Shown one piece after another: positions 26,311-33,801 of a stretch of DNA of 64,000 nucleotides. Each line of letters begins with the position of its first letter. The first letter of the stretch is position 1. This DNA is from Rhizobium tropici CIAT 899. GTDB lineage: Bacteria > Pseudomonadota > Alphaproteobacteria > Rhizobiales > Rhizobiaceae. Both the position numbers and the translations under genes were made by a program. The notes beneath the pieces were generated by a model that was given only the letters and a program-made list of their open reading frames with translations, ran no database searches and was not told where the DNA came from. The stretch covers positions 1,043,001-1,107,000 of the forward strand of contig NC_020059.1 in assembly GCF_000330885.1 (NCBI RefSeq). Reading direction: 5' to 3'.

Positions 26311-26754
26311 ATGAAGTGGAAAGCGATTGTGATGGCGACGGCTCTGGCCGGCATCGCACTGGGTTCGGTCGTCGCGGCCGACGGCACGCATGACTCCCGC
26401 ATCGGCATGATGAAGAAGATCGGGGGCGCGGCGGGTGCTCTCGGCGCGATTGCCAAGGGCGACAAGCCCTATGACGCCGACATCGTCAAGGCATCTCTGA
26501 CAACGATCGCCGAAACCGCCAAGGCCTTCCCGGATCAGTTCAACTCCCAGAGCGACAAGACCGATCCCGAGGTCAACCCGAAGATCTGGGACAACCTCGA
26601 TGATTTCAAGGCGCATGCCGCCAAGCTTTCCACCGATGCCGAGACGGCACTCGCCCAGCTTCCCGCTGACAAGGCCGGCGTCGGCGCGACGCTGAAGACC
26701 CTCGGCGGCAGCTGCGGCGCCTGTCATCAGGCCTACCGCATCAAGAAGGACTAA
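26311..26754 (+). CDS. Class II cytochrome c (c'-type)
   Basis: 147 residues with a signal peptide of about 22 residues ending SVVAAD. The haem motif CGACH is at the extreme C-terminus (135-139), as in four-helix-bundle cytochromes c' and c-556. It is periplasmic and covalently haemylated by the Ccm system. GGAGAACGAA precedes the ATG. A dihaem cytochrome gene follows 150 bases downstream with a dispersed repeat between, so cotranscription is uncertain. Roles could be electron transfer or nitric oxide binding. Confidence 0.92.
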   Translation: MKWKAIVMATALAGIALGSVVAADGTHDSRIGMMKKIGGAAGALGAIAKGDKPYDADIVKASLTTIAETAKAFPDQFNSQSDKTDPEVNPKIWDNLDDFKAHAAKLSTDAETALAQLPADKAGVGATLKTLGGSCGACHQAYRIKKD

Positions 26755-26774
26755 GCGGTAGGTCGGTCTCGCCC

Positions 26775-26826
26775 AGAACAATTCCAGGAAAAGTGCGTGG
26801 CGCTTTTCCGTCCGGAATTGCGTAAA
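26775..26826. repeat. Dispersed rhizobial repeat, first-hairpin form
   Basis: AACAATTCCAGGAAAAGTG ends in CACTTTTC-like and GGAATTG segments and is related to the first half of the repeat at 16246. It lies between the two cytochrome genes. Confidence 0.75.
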
Positions 26827-26847
26827 GGCAAAAATCGATTTTAGCGT

Positions 26848-26870
26848 CCGCACTGGTTCTACCGGTGCGG
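26848..26870 (+). terminator. Hairpin upstream of the dihaem cytochrome gene
   Basis: CCGCACTGG pairs with CCGGTGCGG with one G-U pair, followed by GCCTCTTTGG. It could end transcripts from the cytochrome c' gene. The T tract is weak. Confidence 0.45.
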
Positions 26871-26906
26871 GCCTCTTTGGTTTTAGAGCTAAGGCTAAGG
26901 GGTGGA

Positions 26907-27821
26907 ATGATGGCGCGGTTTATTCGATGGCTGCTTTGCCTTTTCGGCGTGATCATCCTCGGCAGCGGCGCGTTTTACGTCATCACCGCGCCGTCGCCCT
27001 TTCCGGCGAGCCATTGGGCCAATCTCGGTGATCCCGACATCAAGAACGGCGAGATGGTGTTTTGGGCGGGCGGCTGTACGAGCTGTCATGCGGCTCCCGG
27101 CGCGCAAGGCGACGCCAAGCTGGTGCTTTCGGGCGGTCTCGCCCTTACCAGCCCGTTCGGCACCTTCCATGTCCCGAATATCTCGCCGGATGAGAAGGCG
27201 GGGCTTGGCAGCTGGACGCTTGCCGATTTCGGCAATGCCATGAAGCGCGGCGTCGGCAAAAACGGCGAACATCTCTATCCGTCCTTTCCCTACGGCTCCT
27301 ATACCCGCATGAGTGACAAGGACATCAACGATCTCTGGGGCTTCCTGAAGACGCTGCCGAAAAGCGACAATGTCGCTCCGCCGCACGAGCTGCCCTTTCC
27401 CTTCAATATTCGGCTGGCGCTCGGCGGCTGGAAGTTCCTTTATCTCAACGATCAGCCGCGCGTCGTGCTTGCCAATGCCGACGAGAAGGTCAAGCGTGGT
27501 CAGTATCTCGTGGAAGGACCGGGACATTGTGGCGAATGCCATACGCCACGCGACAACCTCGGCGGCTTCGTGAGCGGCCAATGGCTGGCGGGAGCGCCCA
27601 ATCCGGAAGGCAAGGGCCAGATTCCGGACATCACACCCGGCTCCAAGGCCATCGGCAGCTGGAGCGCCGGCGACATTGCCAACTACCTAGAAACCGGCTT
27701 CACCCCAGATTATGACTCGGCCGGCGGCTCGATGGCCGAAGTCCAGCAAAACATCGCCCACCTGCCGGCATCCGACCGCGAGGCGATCGCAGCCTATCTG
27801 AAGGCGCTTCCGCCGAAGTGA
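26907..27821 (+). CDS. Dihaem cytochrome c, membrane-anchored
   Basis: 304 residues. An N-terminal hydrophobic helix (about 5-27) is uncleaved-anchor-like and is followed by two class I cytochrome domains with CTSCH at 57-61 and CGECH at 208-212. The layout matches dihaem subunits that pass electrons from periplasmic dehydrogenases to oxidases. The start is one of two adjacent ATGs; 26910 is equally good. No dehydrogenase or oxidase genes are adjacent. Confidence 0.9.
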   Translation: MMARFIRWLLCLFGVIILGSGAFYVITAPSPFPASHWANLGDPDIKNGEMVFWAGGCTSCHAAPGAQGDAKLVLSGGLALTSPFGTFHVPNISPDEKAGLGSWTLADFGNAMKRGVGKNGEHLYPSFPYGSYTRMSDKDINDLWGFLKTLPKSDNVAPPHELPFPFNIRLALGGWKFLYLNDQPRVVLANADEKVKRGQYLVEGPGHCGECHTPRDNLGGFVSGQWLAGAPNPEGKGQIPDITPGSKAIGSWSAGDIANYLETGFTPDYDSAGGSMAEVQQNIAHLPASDREAIAAYLKALPPK

Positions 27822-27824
27822 TGC

Positions 27825-28604
27825 TCAAGCGGCGCCTGAACGCTTGGCGAGATAGAGATGCGTTTCATAATGCAGCTCGAATACGCCGCCATGCGCGTTG
27901 ATGGCATCAGCAAGCTCGGAAAGCAGCGTTTCCCGCTGATCCTCGGTCAAAAGCCGGTAGCTTGAGAGCGTCCGCAAAAGGTCGGTATAGCTTTGTGCCG
28001 TGTGCGAGCGGCTCCAGGAATAGCAATGATGCGCAGGAGCTTCGAAGTGGTCGGACTGCCGCAGCTCCCGAGCAAAGGGGCCATCGGGGAGATACCAGGC
28101 TTCCACGGGCGGACCGGCGAGTTGCGGTGCATGGCGGGCGTAGACCCCCGCGAATTTTTCTGACAGCGGCGGTTCCGGCTTCATCGGCACATTGCCGAAG
28201 ACTGCGAGTGTTCCTTCCGGCGCGAGGAGGGCGGCCGTCCTGGCGAAGCGCAGTTCCGGCGAAACCCAATGGAAGGATTGGGCCGCGAATATCAGCCTGA
28301 GGCTCTCCGGCTCGCACGGCCATGCTTCGAAGGTGGTTTGCTCGAACCGCACTCGCGGAAATTCCGCCAATCTTTCCTGGGCAACAGCAATCAGTTCCGC
28401 GCCGGGATCAAGCGCGAGAACCGAGAAGCTGCGGCGAGCAAAGCTCTCTGTCGCCTGTCCGGTGCCGCAGCCGATTTCGAGGACCTGATCCTTGGCTTGC
28501 AGCCCGGCAAAGTCGATGACATCGGCAAAAAGCGCATCGGGATAGAGCGGGCGGGAAGCATGGTAGAGGCTGGCGACGCCATCGAATGTGAACCGCTGTT
28601 CCAA
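27825..28604 (-). CDS. Class I SAM-dependent methyltransferase
   Basis: 259 residues from a TTG at 28604, chosen because GGAG lies seven bases upstream and because family members begin right at an EQRFTFDGVASLY-like sequence. An ATG at 28676 adds 24 residues without a ribosome site. The SAM-binding loop LEIGCGTGQA is near residue 43, followed by the acidic LALDPG. The substrate is unknown. The gene converges on the cytochrome gene, three bases apart. Confidence 0.85.
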   Translation of the reverse strand: MEQRFTFDGVASLYHASRPLYPDALFADVIDFAGLQAKDQVLEIGCGTGQATESFARRSFSVLALDPGAELIAVAQERLAEFPRVRFEQTTFEAWPCEPESLRLIFAAQSFHWVSPELRFARTAALLAPEGTLAVFGNVPMKPEPPLSEKFAGVYARHAPQLAGPPVEAWYLPDGPFARELRQSDHFEAPAHHCYSWSRSHTAQSYTDLLRTLSSYRLLTEDQRETLLSELADAINAHGGVFELHYETHLYLAKRSGAA

Positions 28605-28703
28605 GTCGCATCTCCAGTTGCAGATCGAAGTCGACAGCCATTTTTCTAGCGTATTTCCGGTCAAGCTTGTAGCCATGGGATTCGGCAACAGGAGAGGGTG
28701 GTC

Positions 28704-29330
28704 GTGGACGCAAGGGTGGCGCGGAAGGTTCCTTATTTCAGCCAATGGGAAACGCCTGACATGACGCTGGCGGTCGTCGCCGAGGGTGCGCAATCGGCCT
28801 TGCTGAAGGACCCGCTCTGGGCGTCATCCGGCGCTAGCAGCGTCGAGGATTATGCGCGCTGGGCCGGCAATCTTTGCGGCATGGCCTGCCTGAAGATGGT
28901 GCTCGCCGCCCGCACCGGCAAAACCATCCCGATCATGGATCTGGCCGTGGGTTGCCGGGAATATGGCGGCTATGTCGAGGAGGCGGATGGCCGGATCAGG
29001 GGATTGATCTATGCGCCGTTCGTCCCATTCGTTCGTGACCGCTTCGATCTGGATGCTCGCGTCGTCACCGGGATTTCCGTCGCCGACATCACCGATATCC
29101 TCGACCAGTCGGAGTTCTTCATCGCGTCGGTGCATCATTCGATCCGCTGGCCAGAGACCGAGCCGCCGGCCAAGGGTGGCCATCTGGTGCTGGTGACGGC
29201 CATCGACGGCAATAATATCCGCTTCCACAATCCATCCGGCCACATCGATGCGACGCGCGAGGATGCGGAGATGCCGCTCAAGATTTTCGAGAGGTTCTTT
29301 GCAGGCCGCGGGATCGCCATCGATCACTGA
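28704..29330 (+). CDS. C39-like (papain-fold) peptidase family protein
   Basis: 208 residues from a GTG at 28704, nine bases after GGAG; another GTG at 28698 is too close. The Cys/His/Asn set of peptidase C39-like domains is visible: Cys58 or Cys62 (NLCGMACLKM), His near 158 in GGHLVLV, and an Asn in FHNPSG. No signal peptide is seen and no ABC exporter is nearby, so it is not a bacteriocin transporter protease. The substrate is unknown. Confidence 0.78.
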   Translation: MDARVARKVPYFSQWETPDMTLAVVAEGAQSALLKDPLWASSGASSVEDYARWAGNLCGMACLKMVLAARTGKTIPIMDLAVGCREYGGYVEEADGRIRGLIYAPFVPFVRDRFDLDARVVTGISVADITDILDQSEFFIASVHHSIRWPETEPPAKGGHLVLVTAIDGNNIRFHNPSGHIDATREDAEMPLKIFERFFAGRGIAIDH

Positions 29331-29388
29331 AGCATTTCCAAATGCGCATCGGTTTTTCGCCCGGAATGCGCGAAACCGGAAACACTCT
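29331..29388. repeat. Dispersed rhizobial repeat, variant copy
   Basis: AGCATTTCC...GGTTTTTCGCCCGGAATGCG matches the plan of the copy at 16246, with GCATT/AATGC changed on both arms. It overlaps the end of the C39-like gene's trailer. Confidence 0.65.
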
Positions 29389-29428
29389 AAAAATCAATAT
29401 CGGATGGCGATCCTCTTAAAGGCCGGCA

Positions 29429-29917
29429 TCAGGCCAGAGCCTGCAGGTAGCGCATGCCGGTGACCGGGCGCGGCTTGAAATCCATGTTTTCGTAGAAGCG
29501 GTGGGCCTGGAAATTGCCTGTGGCGGCTCCCACGGAAAGGTAGCTGCAGCCCGCCTTGCGGGCGATGTCGCGAGCGCGGTCGACGAGATGCTGCCCGACG
29601 CCATGGCCGCGATGGCCGTCGCGGACGAAGAGATGGTGCAGATCCATGCCTCGCTGTCCCTCTTGCGCCTTGTAGAGCGGCACGAGAATGGCGTAGCCGA
29701 TCAGTCCCTGCTCGCCTTCGGCAACAAGCGCGGTGATCCACGGCATAGGACCGAAGAGATCGCGCTCAAGCTGCTCGGGCGTGGTGCCGGAGGCGTCGCC
29801 ATGATGGGCGGCGAGCAGCCGGATCATGTCGTTGAGCTCAGGCAGGTCGCGCGGCTGGGCATTGCGGATGGTCAAAACCGGAGGGCGGAGAAGTGAGATG
29901 TCGCTATCGTCTAGCAT
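29429..29917 (-). CDS. GNAT-family N-acetyltransferase
   Basis: 162 residues. The acetyl-CoA site of the GNAT fold is visible as HLFVRDGHRGHGVGQHLVDR (R/Q-x-x-G-x-G/A region) near 95-115, followed by the AHRFYENMDF motif of strand and helix near the end. The acceptor is unknown; similar proteins acetylate polyamines or small amines. It lies between a repeat and a terminator-like hairpin and is probably monocistronic. Confidence 0.88.
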   Translation of the reverse strand: MLDDSDISLLRPPVLTIRNAQPRDLPELNDMIRLLAAHHGDASGTTPEQLERDLFGPMPWITALVAEGEQGLIGYAILVPLYKAQEGQRGMDLHHLFVRDGHRGHGVGQHLVDRARDIARKAGCSYLSVGAATGNFQAHRFYENMDFKPRPVTGMRYLQALA

Positions 29918-29967
29918 GGCATTTTGCGTCCTTGTTTTTTGAATGAGCCGTCAGGACGCTGCCGATA

Positions 29968-29996
29968 CAACAAAGCCGCCTGACGGCGGCTTGTTG
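29968..29996 (-). terminator. Terminator-like hairpin downstream of the MerR gene
   Basis: Read on the minus strand, AAGCCGCC pairs with GGCGGCTT around GTCA and is followed by TGTTGT. It lies 120 bases after the MerR stop and just before the GNAT gene. Confidence 0.5.
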
Positions 29997-30116
29997 ACAA
30001 TATGATCTGTCTTGGCCGCCCGTTACAGGTACAGCCAAAAATACGAGCAATTATGGAGCGCGTGCGTGATCATGGGCGCATCAATGATCTGGTTCAGCGC
30101 GTTTGTCAATGGGGCC

Positions 30117-30530
30117 TCAATGCTCGTGTTCGCACAGGCCGTGATCGGAAAGTGCGCGGATGACATAGCAGTCTTCGATGCTATGGCCGTCGCAATGCGA
30201 AACGATACGCTCCAGCTCATGCTCGAGCTTCTTCAGTCGTGCGATCTTGGTGCGAACGTCATCGAGATGCTCCTTGGCGATACGGTCGGCGCCGACGCAG
30301 GGGCGGTCCGGATGCTGGCTGAGCGAGATCAGTTCCTTGATGGCGTCGATCGTCAGGCCCAGGTCGCGGCCATGCCTGATAAAGGCGAGGCGTTCAAGAT
30401 CGGCTTTGGAGTAACGCCGCTGGTTTCCTTCGCTGCGTTCCGGCTCCGATATCAGGCCCATCTGTTCGTAATAGCGGATTGTCGGCACTTTCACGCCGGT
30501 CCGCTTTGATAGATCGCCGATGGTCAGCAT
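30117..30530 (-). CDS. MerR-family regulator, metal-responsive type
   Basis: 137 residues from the ATG at 30530, where GGAG is six bases upstream; earlier in-frame ATGs are poorer. The N-terminal winged helix reads MLTIGDLSKRTGVKVPT then IRYYEQMGL, followed by a dimerising coiled coil. The C-terminal segment has Cys and His residues (HCDGHSIEDC and CEHEH), as in zinc, cadmium or copper sensors. The target is unclear: its only neighbour with metal function is dmeRF, divergent and 190 bases away. Confidence 0.88.
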   Translation of the reverse strand: MLTIGDLSKRTGVKVPTIRYYEQMGLISEPERSEGNQRRYSKADLERLAFIRHGRDLGLTIDAIKELISLSQHPDRPCVGADRIAKEHLDDVRTKIARLKKLEHELERIVSHCDGHSIEDCYVIRALSDHGLCEHEH

Positions 30531-30544
30531 TGCGTGCTCCATAC

Positions 30545-30559
30545 CTCTAGTCTCTAGAG
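30545..30559. promoter_or_regulatory. Candidate MerR operator
   Basis: Perfect dyad CTCTAG-TCT-CTAGAG, 15 to 29 bases upstream of the MerR start. MerR regulators bind such dyads between promoter boxes. I could not place a convincing -35/-10 pair around it, so this is a candidate autoregulatory site. Confidence 0.45.
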
Positions 30560-30684
30560 CAATATATGAGGCCATTCGTCGAAATTGCAAGGCCAGGTAG
30601 CTGTGACCGCCGGCCGAGATACTGTCGGCCACCTCATCGTCCGGTCGTCGCCACGAAATTTGGCTTCCAATTCATCATCACAAA

Positions 30685-30704
30685 TAGTATACCTCCCTAT
30701 ATTA
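30685..30704. promoter_or_regulatory. Candidate DmeR operator
   Basis: TAGTATACCTCCCTATATTA: a C-rich core flanked by AT-rich inverted TAGTATA/TATATTA arms, 16 bases before dmeR. This is the shape of RcnR/CsoR-type sites and is close to the site I recall for R. leguminosarum dmeRF. Confidence 0.6.
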
Positions 30705-30719
30705 TAAATCGAGGCTACG

Positions 30720-30992
30720 ATGTCCCATACCATTCGTCAGCAAGCCAAGCTTCTCTCTCGCGTCCGCCGCCTCAAAGGGCAGATGGAAGCGGTGGAGCGG
30801 GCGCTCGAGGCCGAGCGTCCCTGCGGGGAAATCTTGCAGTTGCTCGCCTCCATTCGCGGCGCCTTGACGGGATTGACCGGGGAGGTTCTGGAAGACCATC
30901 TGCAGGAACATGTGCTGCATGCCGAAAGCGAAGAGGCTCGTCGTCAGGCAGTCGATGAGATAGCCGACGTGCTGAAGACCTATCTGCGATGA
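30720..30992 (+). CDS. dmeR: DmeR, Ni/Co-responsive RcnR/CsoR-family repressor
   Basis: 90 residues, the usual length of this all-helical DNA-binding family. The RcnR-type nickel/cobalt ligands are all in register: His3, Cys35, His60 and His64, rather than the CsoR copper set. Metal binding should release the promoter of dmeRF. GAGG lies five bases before the ATG. The cognate efflux gene follows 33 bases downstream in the same operon. Confidence 0.92.
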   Translation: MSHTIRQQAKLLSRVRRLKGQMEAVERALEAERPCGEILQLLASIRGALTGLTGEVLEDHLQEHVLHAESEEARRQAVDEIADVLKTYLR

Positions 30993-31025
30993 CAGGCGCC
31001 AGGCGCCGAACGAGAAAGTAAAGTC

Positions 31026-32021
31026 ATGAGCATTTCCTCCGAAATGGGCCACAGCCATGTTTTTCTGGGCTCCGACCATCAGCGTAACGAACGCCGCATC
31101 TGGCTTGTCATCGCGCTGACCGCCGTCATGATGGTGGTCGAGATCGGCGCGGGCACGATCTATGGCTCGATGGCGCTGCTCGCCGACGGCTGGCATATGT
31201 CGACCCATGTGAGCGCCATGTTGATTTCGGCGCTCGCCTATCTCTACGCGCGCCGGCATGCGCATAATGCACGCTTCACCTTCGGCACCGGCAAATTCGG
31301 CGATCTCGCGGGCTTTGCCAGCGCGATCGTGTTGGCGCTGATCGCGCTGATCATGGGCTGGGAGAGCATACTGAGATTGCTCGATCCGGTGGCGATCAAT
31401 TTCCGCGAGGCCATCGCAATTGCTGTTGTCGGTCTTATCGTCAATCTCGTCAGCGCATGGCTTCTGCGCGATGATCACAGCCATCATCACCACGGTTACG
31501 CCGGCCACGGGCACAGCCATGGCCACGCCCATACGCACGATCACGACCATCATCATGACGATCACCATCACGACCATGGCCAAAAAGGTGGCAGGGATAA
31601 CAATCTGCGCTCGGTCTATGTCCATGTCATCGCCGATGCGATGACCTCGGTTCTCGCCATCGTTGCCCTGCTGCTTGGCAGCCGTTTCGGCTGGACCTTC
31701 CTCGATCCCGTCATGGGCATCGTCGGCGGCCTGGTGATCCTGCAATGGGCCTGGAGTCTGCTGCGCGCCTCCGGCGCGGTTCTCCTGGATTTTATCCCAC
31801 CGGGTGAAGATCTGCCTGAGGAGATCCGCGAAGCGATCGAAACGGATGGGGATCGGATTACCGATCTGCATGTATGGCAGGTCGGCCCTGGGCATCATGC
31901 GGCTATCGTTGCGGTCGCGACGCCCGTCTCGCGCGATCCGTCTTTCTACAAGGCGCTGCTTGCCGAGATCCACGAGCTCTCGCACGTGACGGTCGAAGTT
32001 ACCGTCGACAAGGCGGCATAG
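31026..32021 (+). CDS. dmeF: DmeF, cation diffusion facilitator for Ni2+/Co2+ efflux
   Basis: 331 residues of the CDF family with six predicted membrane helices. It exports divalent metal for protons. The helix-2 region has the MALLADGWHMSTHV segment and helix 5 the VIADAMTSVLAI segment, which carry the metal-site His and Asp residues. Between helices 4 and 5 is an extended His-rich loop (about 152-183). A cytoplasmic C-terminal domain follows. The pairing with an RcnR-type repressor points to nickel and cobalt rather than zinc. Confidence 0.92.
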   Translation: MSISSEMGHSHVFLGSDHQRNERRIWLVIALTAVMMVVEIGAGTIYGSMALLADGWHMSTHVSAMLISALAYLYARRHAHNARFTFGTGKFGDLAGFASAIVLALIALIMGWESILRLLDPVAINFREAIAIAVVGLIVNLVSAWLLRDDHSHHHHGYAGHGHSHGHAHTHDHDHHHDDHHHDHGQKGGRDNNLRSVYVHVIADAMTSVLAIVALLLGSRFGWTFLDPVMGIVGGLVILQWAWSLLRASGAVLLDFIPPGEDLPEEIREAIETDGDRITDLHVWQVGPGHHAAIVAVATPVSRDPSFYKALLAEIHELSHVTVEVTVDKAA

Positions 32022-32106
32022 AATCCGCTAGCAATCGGTAAGGTCAGAGGCTTGCCATATTCCTCGCATAGCCAAAATCTGCCCGATTCTGCTGGAGGCC
32101 CCTCGT

Positions 32107-33108
32107 ATGCCCACATTGCTCACCCGCCGCCGCCTCATGGCGGGCTCGGCGCTGCTTCTTCCCGCCCTGACGCTCGGCCCCGACGCGCTCTTTGCCCAGA
32201 ATAGCAGCGCCTCGCCACAGATGCCGCCCACAACGGATAATTCGGCAGCACCCGATGCCAGCGGCCAGGGAATGGAAGACAGCAGCGGAACGCAGGATAA
32301 TTCGCAGCTGTCCGACGATGTCGACAAGCAGCTTGCCGATCTGGAAAAGAAGACCGGCGGGCGCCTCGGTGTCTCCGTACTCGACACTGAAACCAATATT
32401 TCTCTCGGCCATCGCGAGGAGGAGCATTTTCCCCTGTGCAGCACCTACAAGGCGCTTGCTGCCGGCTTTGTGCTGGCGCGCGTCGATCAGGGCACGGAAA
32501 AGCTCGACCGCCGCGTCACCTATGGCAAGGACAAGGTCGTCACCTATTCGCCAGAAACAGAAAAGCATGCCGACGGCGATGGCATGACCATTGCCGAACT
32601 CTGCGCAGCTGCGATCACGCTGAGCGACAATACGGCTGGCAATCTTCTGCTCGAAAGTTTCGGCGGACCCGCGGCTTTGACCTCGTGGCTGCGCACCACA
32701 GGCGACACCGAGACCCGGCTTGACCGCAACGAGCCGGATGTCAACCAGGCCATAAAAGAGGACCCACGCGATACGACGACCCCGGATGCGATGCTGGATT
32801 CGATCGGCCTTCTGACACTCGGCAATACGCTGTCGGAAACATCGAGGGAGCAGCTGGTAAACTGGCTCGTCGCCAATACGACGGGAAATAATCGCTTGCG
32901 GGCCGGCCTGCCGAAGGAATGGAAGGTCGGCGACAAGACCGGTACCGGCAATAACGGTTCCTATGCCGATATCGCTGTCATCTGGCCGCCGGACCGGGGT
33001 GCGATCCTGGTCACGACCTTTGTTGCCGAGGCGACCGCGCCTGCAAAGGACGTCGAGGCAGTGTTTGCCGAGATCGGCAAGATCGTTGTCGACATGGTCG
33101 GGCAATAG
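32107..33108 (+). CDS. bla: Class A beta-lactamase
   Basis: 333 residues. The N-terminus TRRRLMAGSALLL is a twin-arginine-like signal. About 45 Ser/Asp/Pro-rich residues then link it to the catalytic domain. Class A motifs are complete: Ser112 and Lys115 in CSTYK, SDN at 173-175, Glu209 and Asn213 (EPDVN), and KTG at 277-279. It should hydrolyse penicillins or cephalosporins in the periplasm. The Cys before the active Ser has no partner after KTG, unlike carbapenemases. No ampR-type regulator is adjacent. Confidence 0.93.
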   Translation: MPTLLTRRRLMAGSALLLPALTLGPDALFAQNSSASPQMPPTTDNSAAPDASGQGMEDSSGTQDNSQLSDDVDKQLADLEKKTGGRLGVSVLDTETNISLGHREEEHFPLCSTYKALAAGFVLARVDQGTEKLDRRVTYGKDKVVTYSPETEKHADGDGMTIAELCAAAITLSDNTAGNLLLESFGGPAALTSWLRTTGDTETRLDRNEPDVNQAIKEDPRDTTTPDAMLDSIGLLTLGNTLSETSREQLVNWLVANTTGNNRLRAGLPKEWKVGDKTGTGNNGSYADIAVIWPPDRGAILVTTFVAEATAPAKDVEAVFAEIGKIVVDMVGQ

Positions 33109-33129
33109 CGAGATATCGATAATGAAAAC

Positions 33130-33171
33130 AAGACGATAAGAGCGAGATGTGAATCAAGTCCGTATCGTCTT
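33130..33171. terminator. Hairpin between bla and the convergent gene
   Basis: Nine-base stem AAGACGATA/TATCGTCTT with a 24-base loop, directly after bla. No clear T run, so termination is a weak inference. Confidence 0.35.
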
Positions 33172-33191
33172 CAAGTGGTTTGGCAATTGAT

Positions 33192-33728
33192 TCAGACCAG
33201 CGCCAATGCCGCAGCTGCGCTGTCCGTTTCCTGATCGCTATCATCATCAGTGTTGCCGGCTCCGAACTTCTGCTTGATCTCATCGGCAATCTGGTCGTTG
33301 ATTGCCTTCTGCTCGTCGGCCGGCAAGGACTTGAACGAATCTTCCGTCAGGCCATGTGCCTCGAGATATTGCGCGCGGATCTTCTGCGCGGGCGTCATGT
33401 TCGCCCATTTGGCAAACTCGTCGAGAACGTCCTGATCGGATTGCCCGCTTGACGATGCCGAGCTGCTTCCGTCCGCGGCCGCCACGCCATCCTGCTCGCT
33501 GCCGTCGCTCGAGGTCGAAGACGATGCGCTGCCAAACTGGCTGAGCCAGAAGCCGGATGAAATCGAGGAGGGGACGCCGCTGGACGAGATGGACGGTCCC
33601 TGCGAATCGTCCTGCTGGCCGTCGCCGTCGTCCGGCAGCGAGAAGGGTGTGCTGTCGTCACTGTCGCTGCTTTGCTGGCTGCGGATCGGCGTGCTGAAAT
33701 AATTTTGAGTGCCGCTGTGCACTTTCAT
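33192..33728 (-). CDS. Unrecognised acidic Ser-rich protein
   Basis: 178 residues from the ATG at 33728, eight bases after GGGAG; an ATG at 33734 is too close to that site. I do not recognise it. Residues about 15-100 are Ser, Asp and Gly rich and low in complexity. Residues about 105-155 form a compact predicted helical module with TPAQKIRAQYLEAHGLTED and PADEQKAINDQIADEI, then an acidic tail. There is no signal peptide or membrane segment. The layout resembles a disordered carrier with one folded domain. Confidence 0.75.
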   Translation of the reverse strand: MKVHSGTQNYFSTPIRSQQSSDSDDSTPFSLPDDGDGQQDDSQGPSISSSGVPSSISSGFWLSQFGSASSSTSSDGSEQDGVAAADGSSSASSSGQSDQDVLDEFAKWANMTPAQKIRAQYLEAHGLTEDSFKSLPADEQKAINDQIADEIKQKFGAGNTDDDSDQETDSAAAALALV

Positions 33729-33801
33729 CGTCATATCTCCCTGCGGGTCGAGACGACGATGACTCTGCAAGCCTGTCTGGGGCTTGTGCGGTTAAGCTTC
33801 C

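Noticed and set aside
28704..29330. Bacteriocin-type C39 peptidase
   Set aside because: No ABC transporter domain, no double-glycine leader peptide genes and no export genes nearby.
30702..31985. Minus-strand frame of 427 codons opposite dmeRF
   Set aside because: Antisense shadow spanning two genes; its Met/Val-rich stretch is the complement of the His-rich loop of DmeF.
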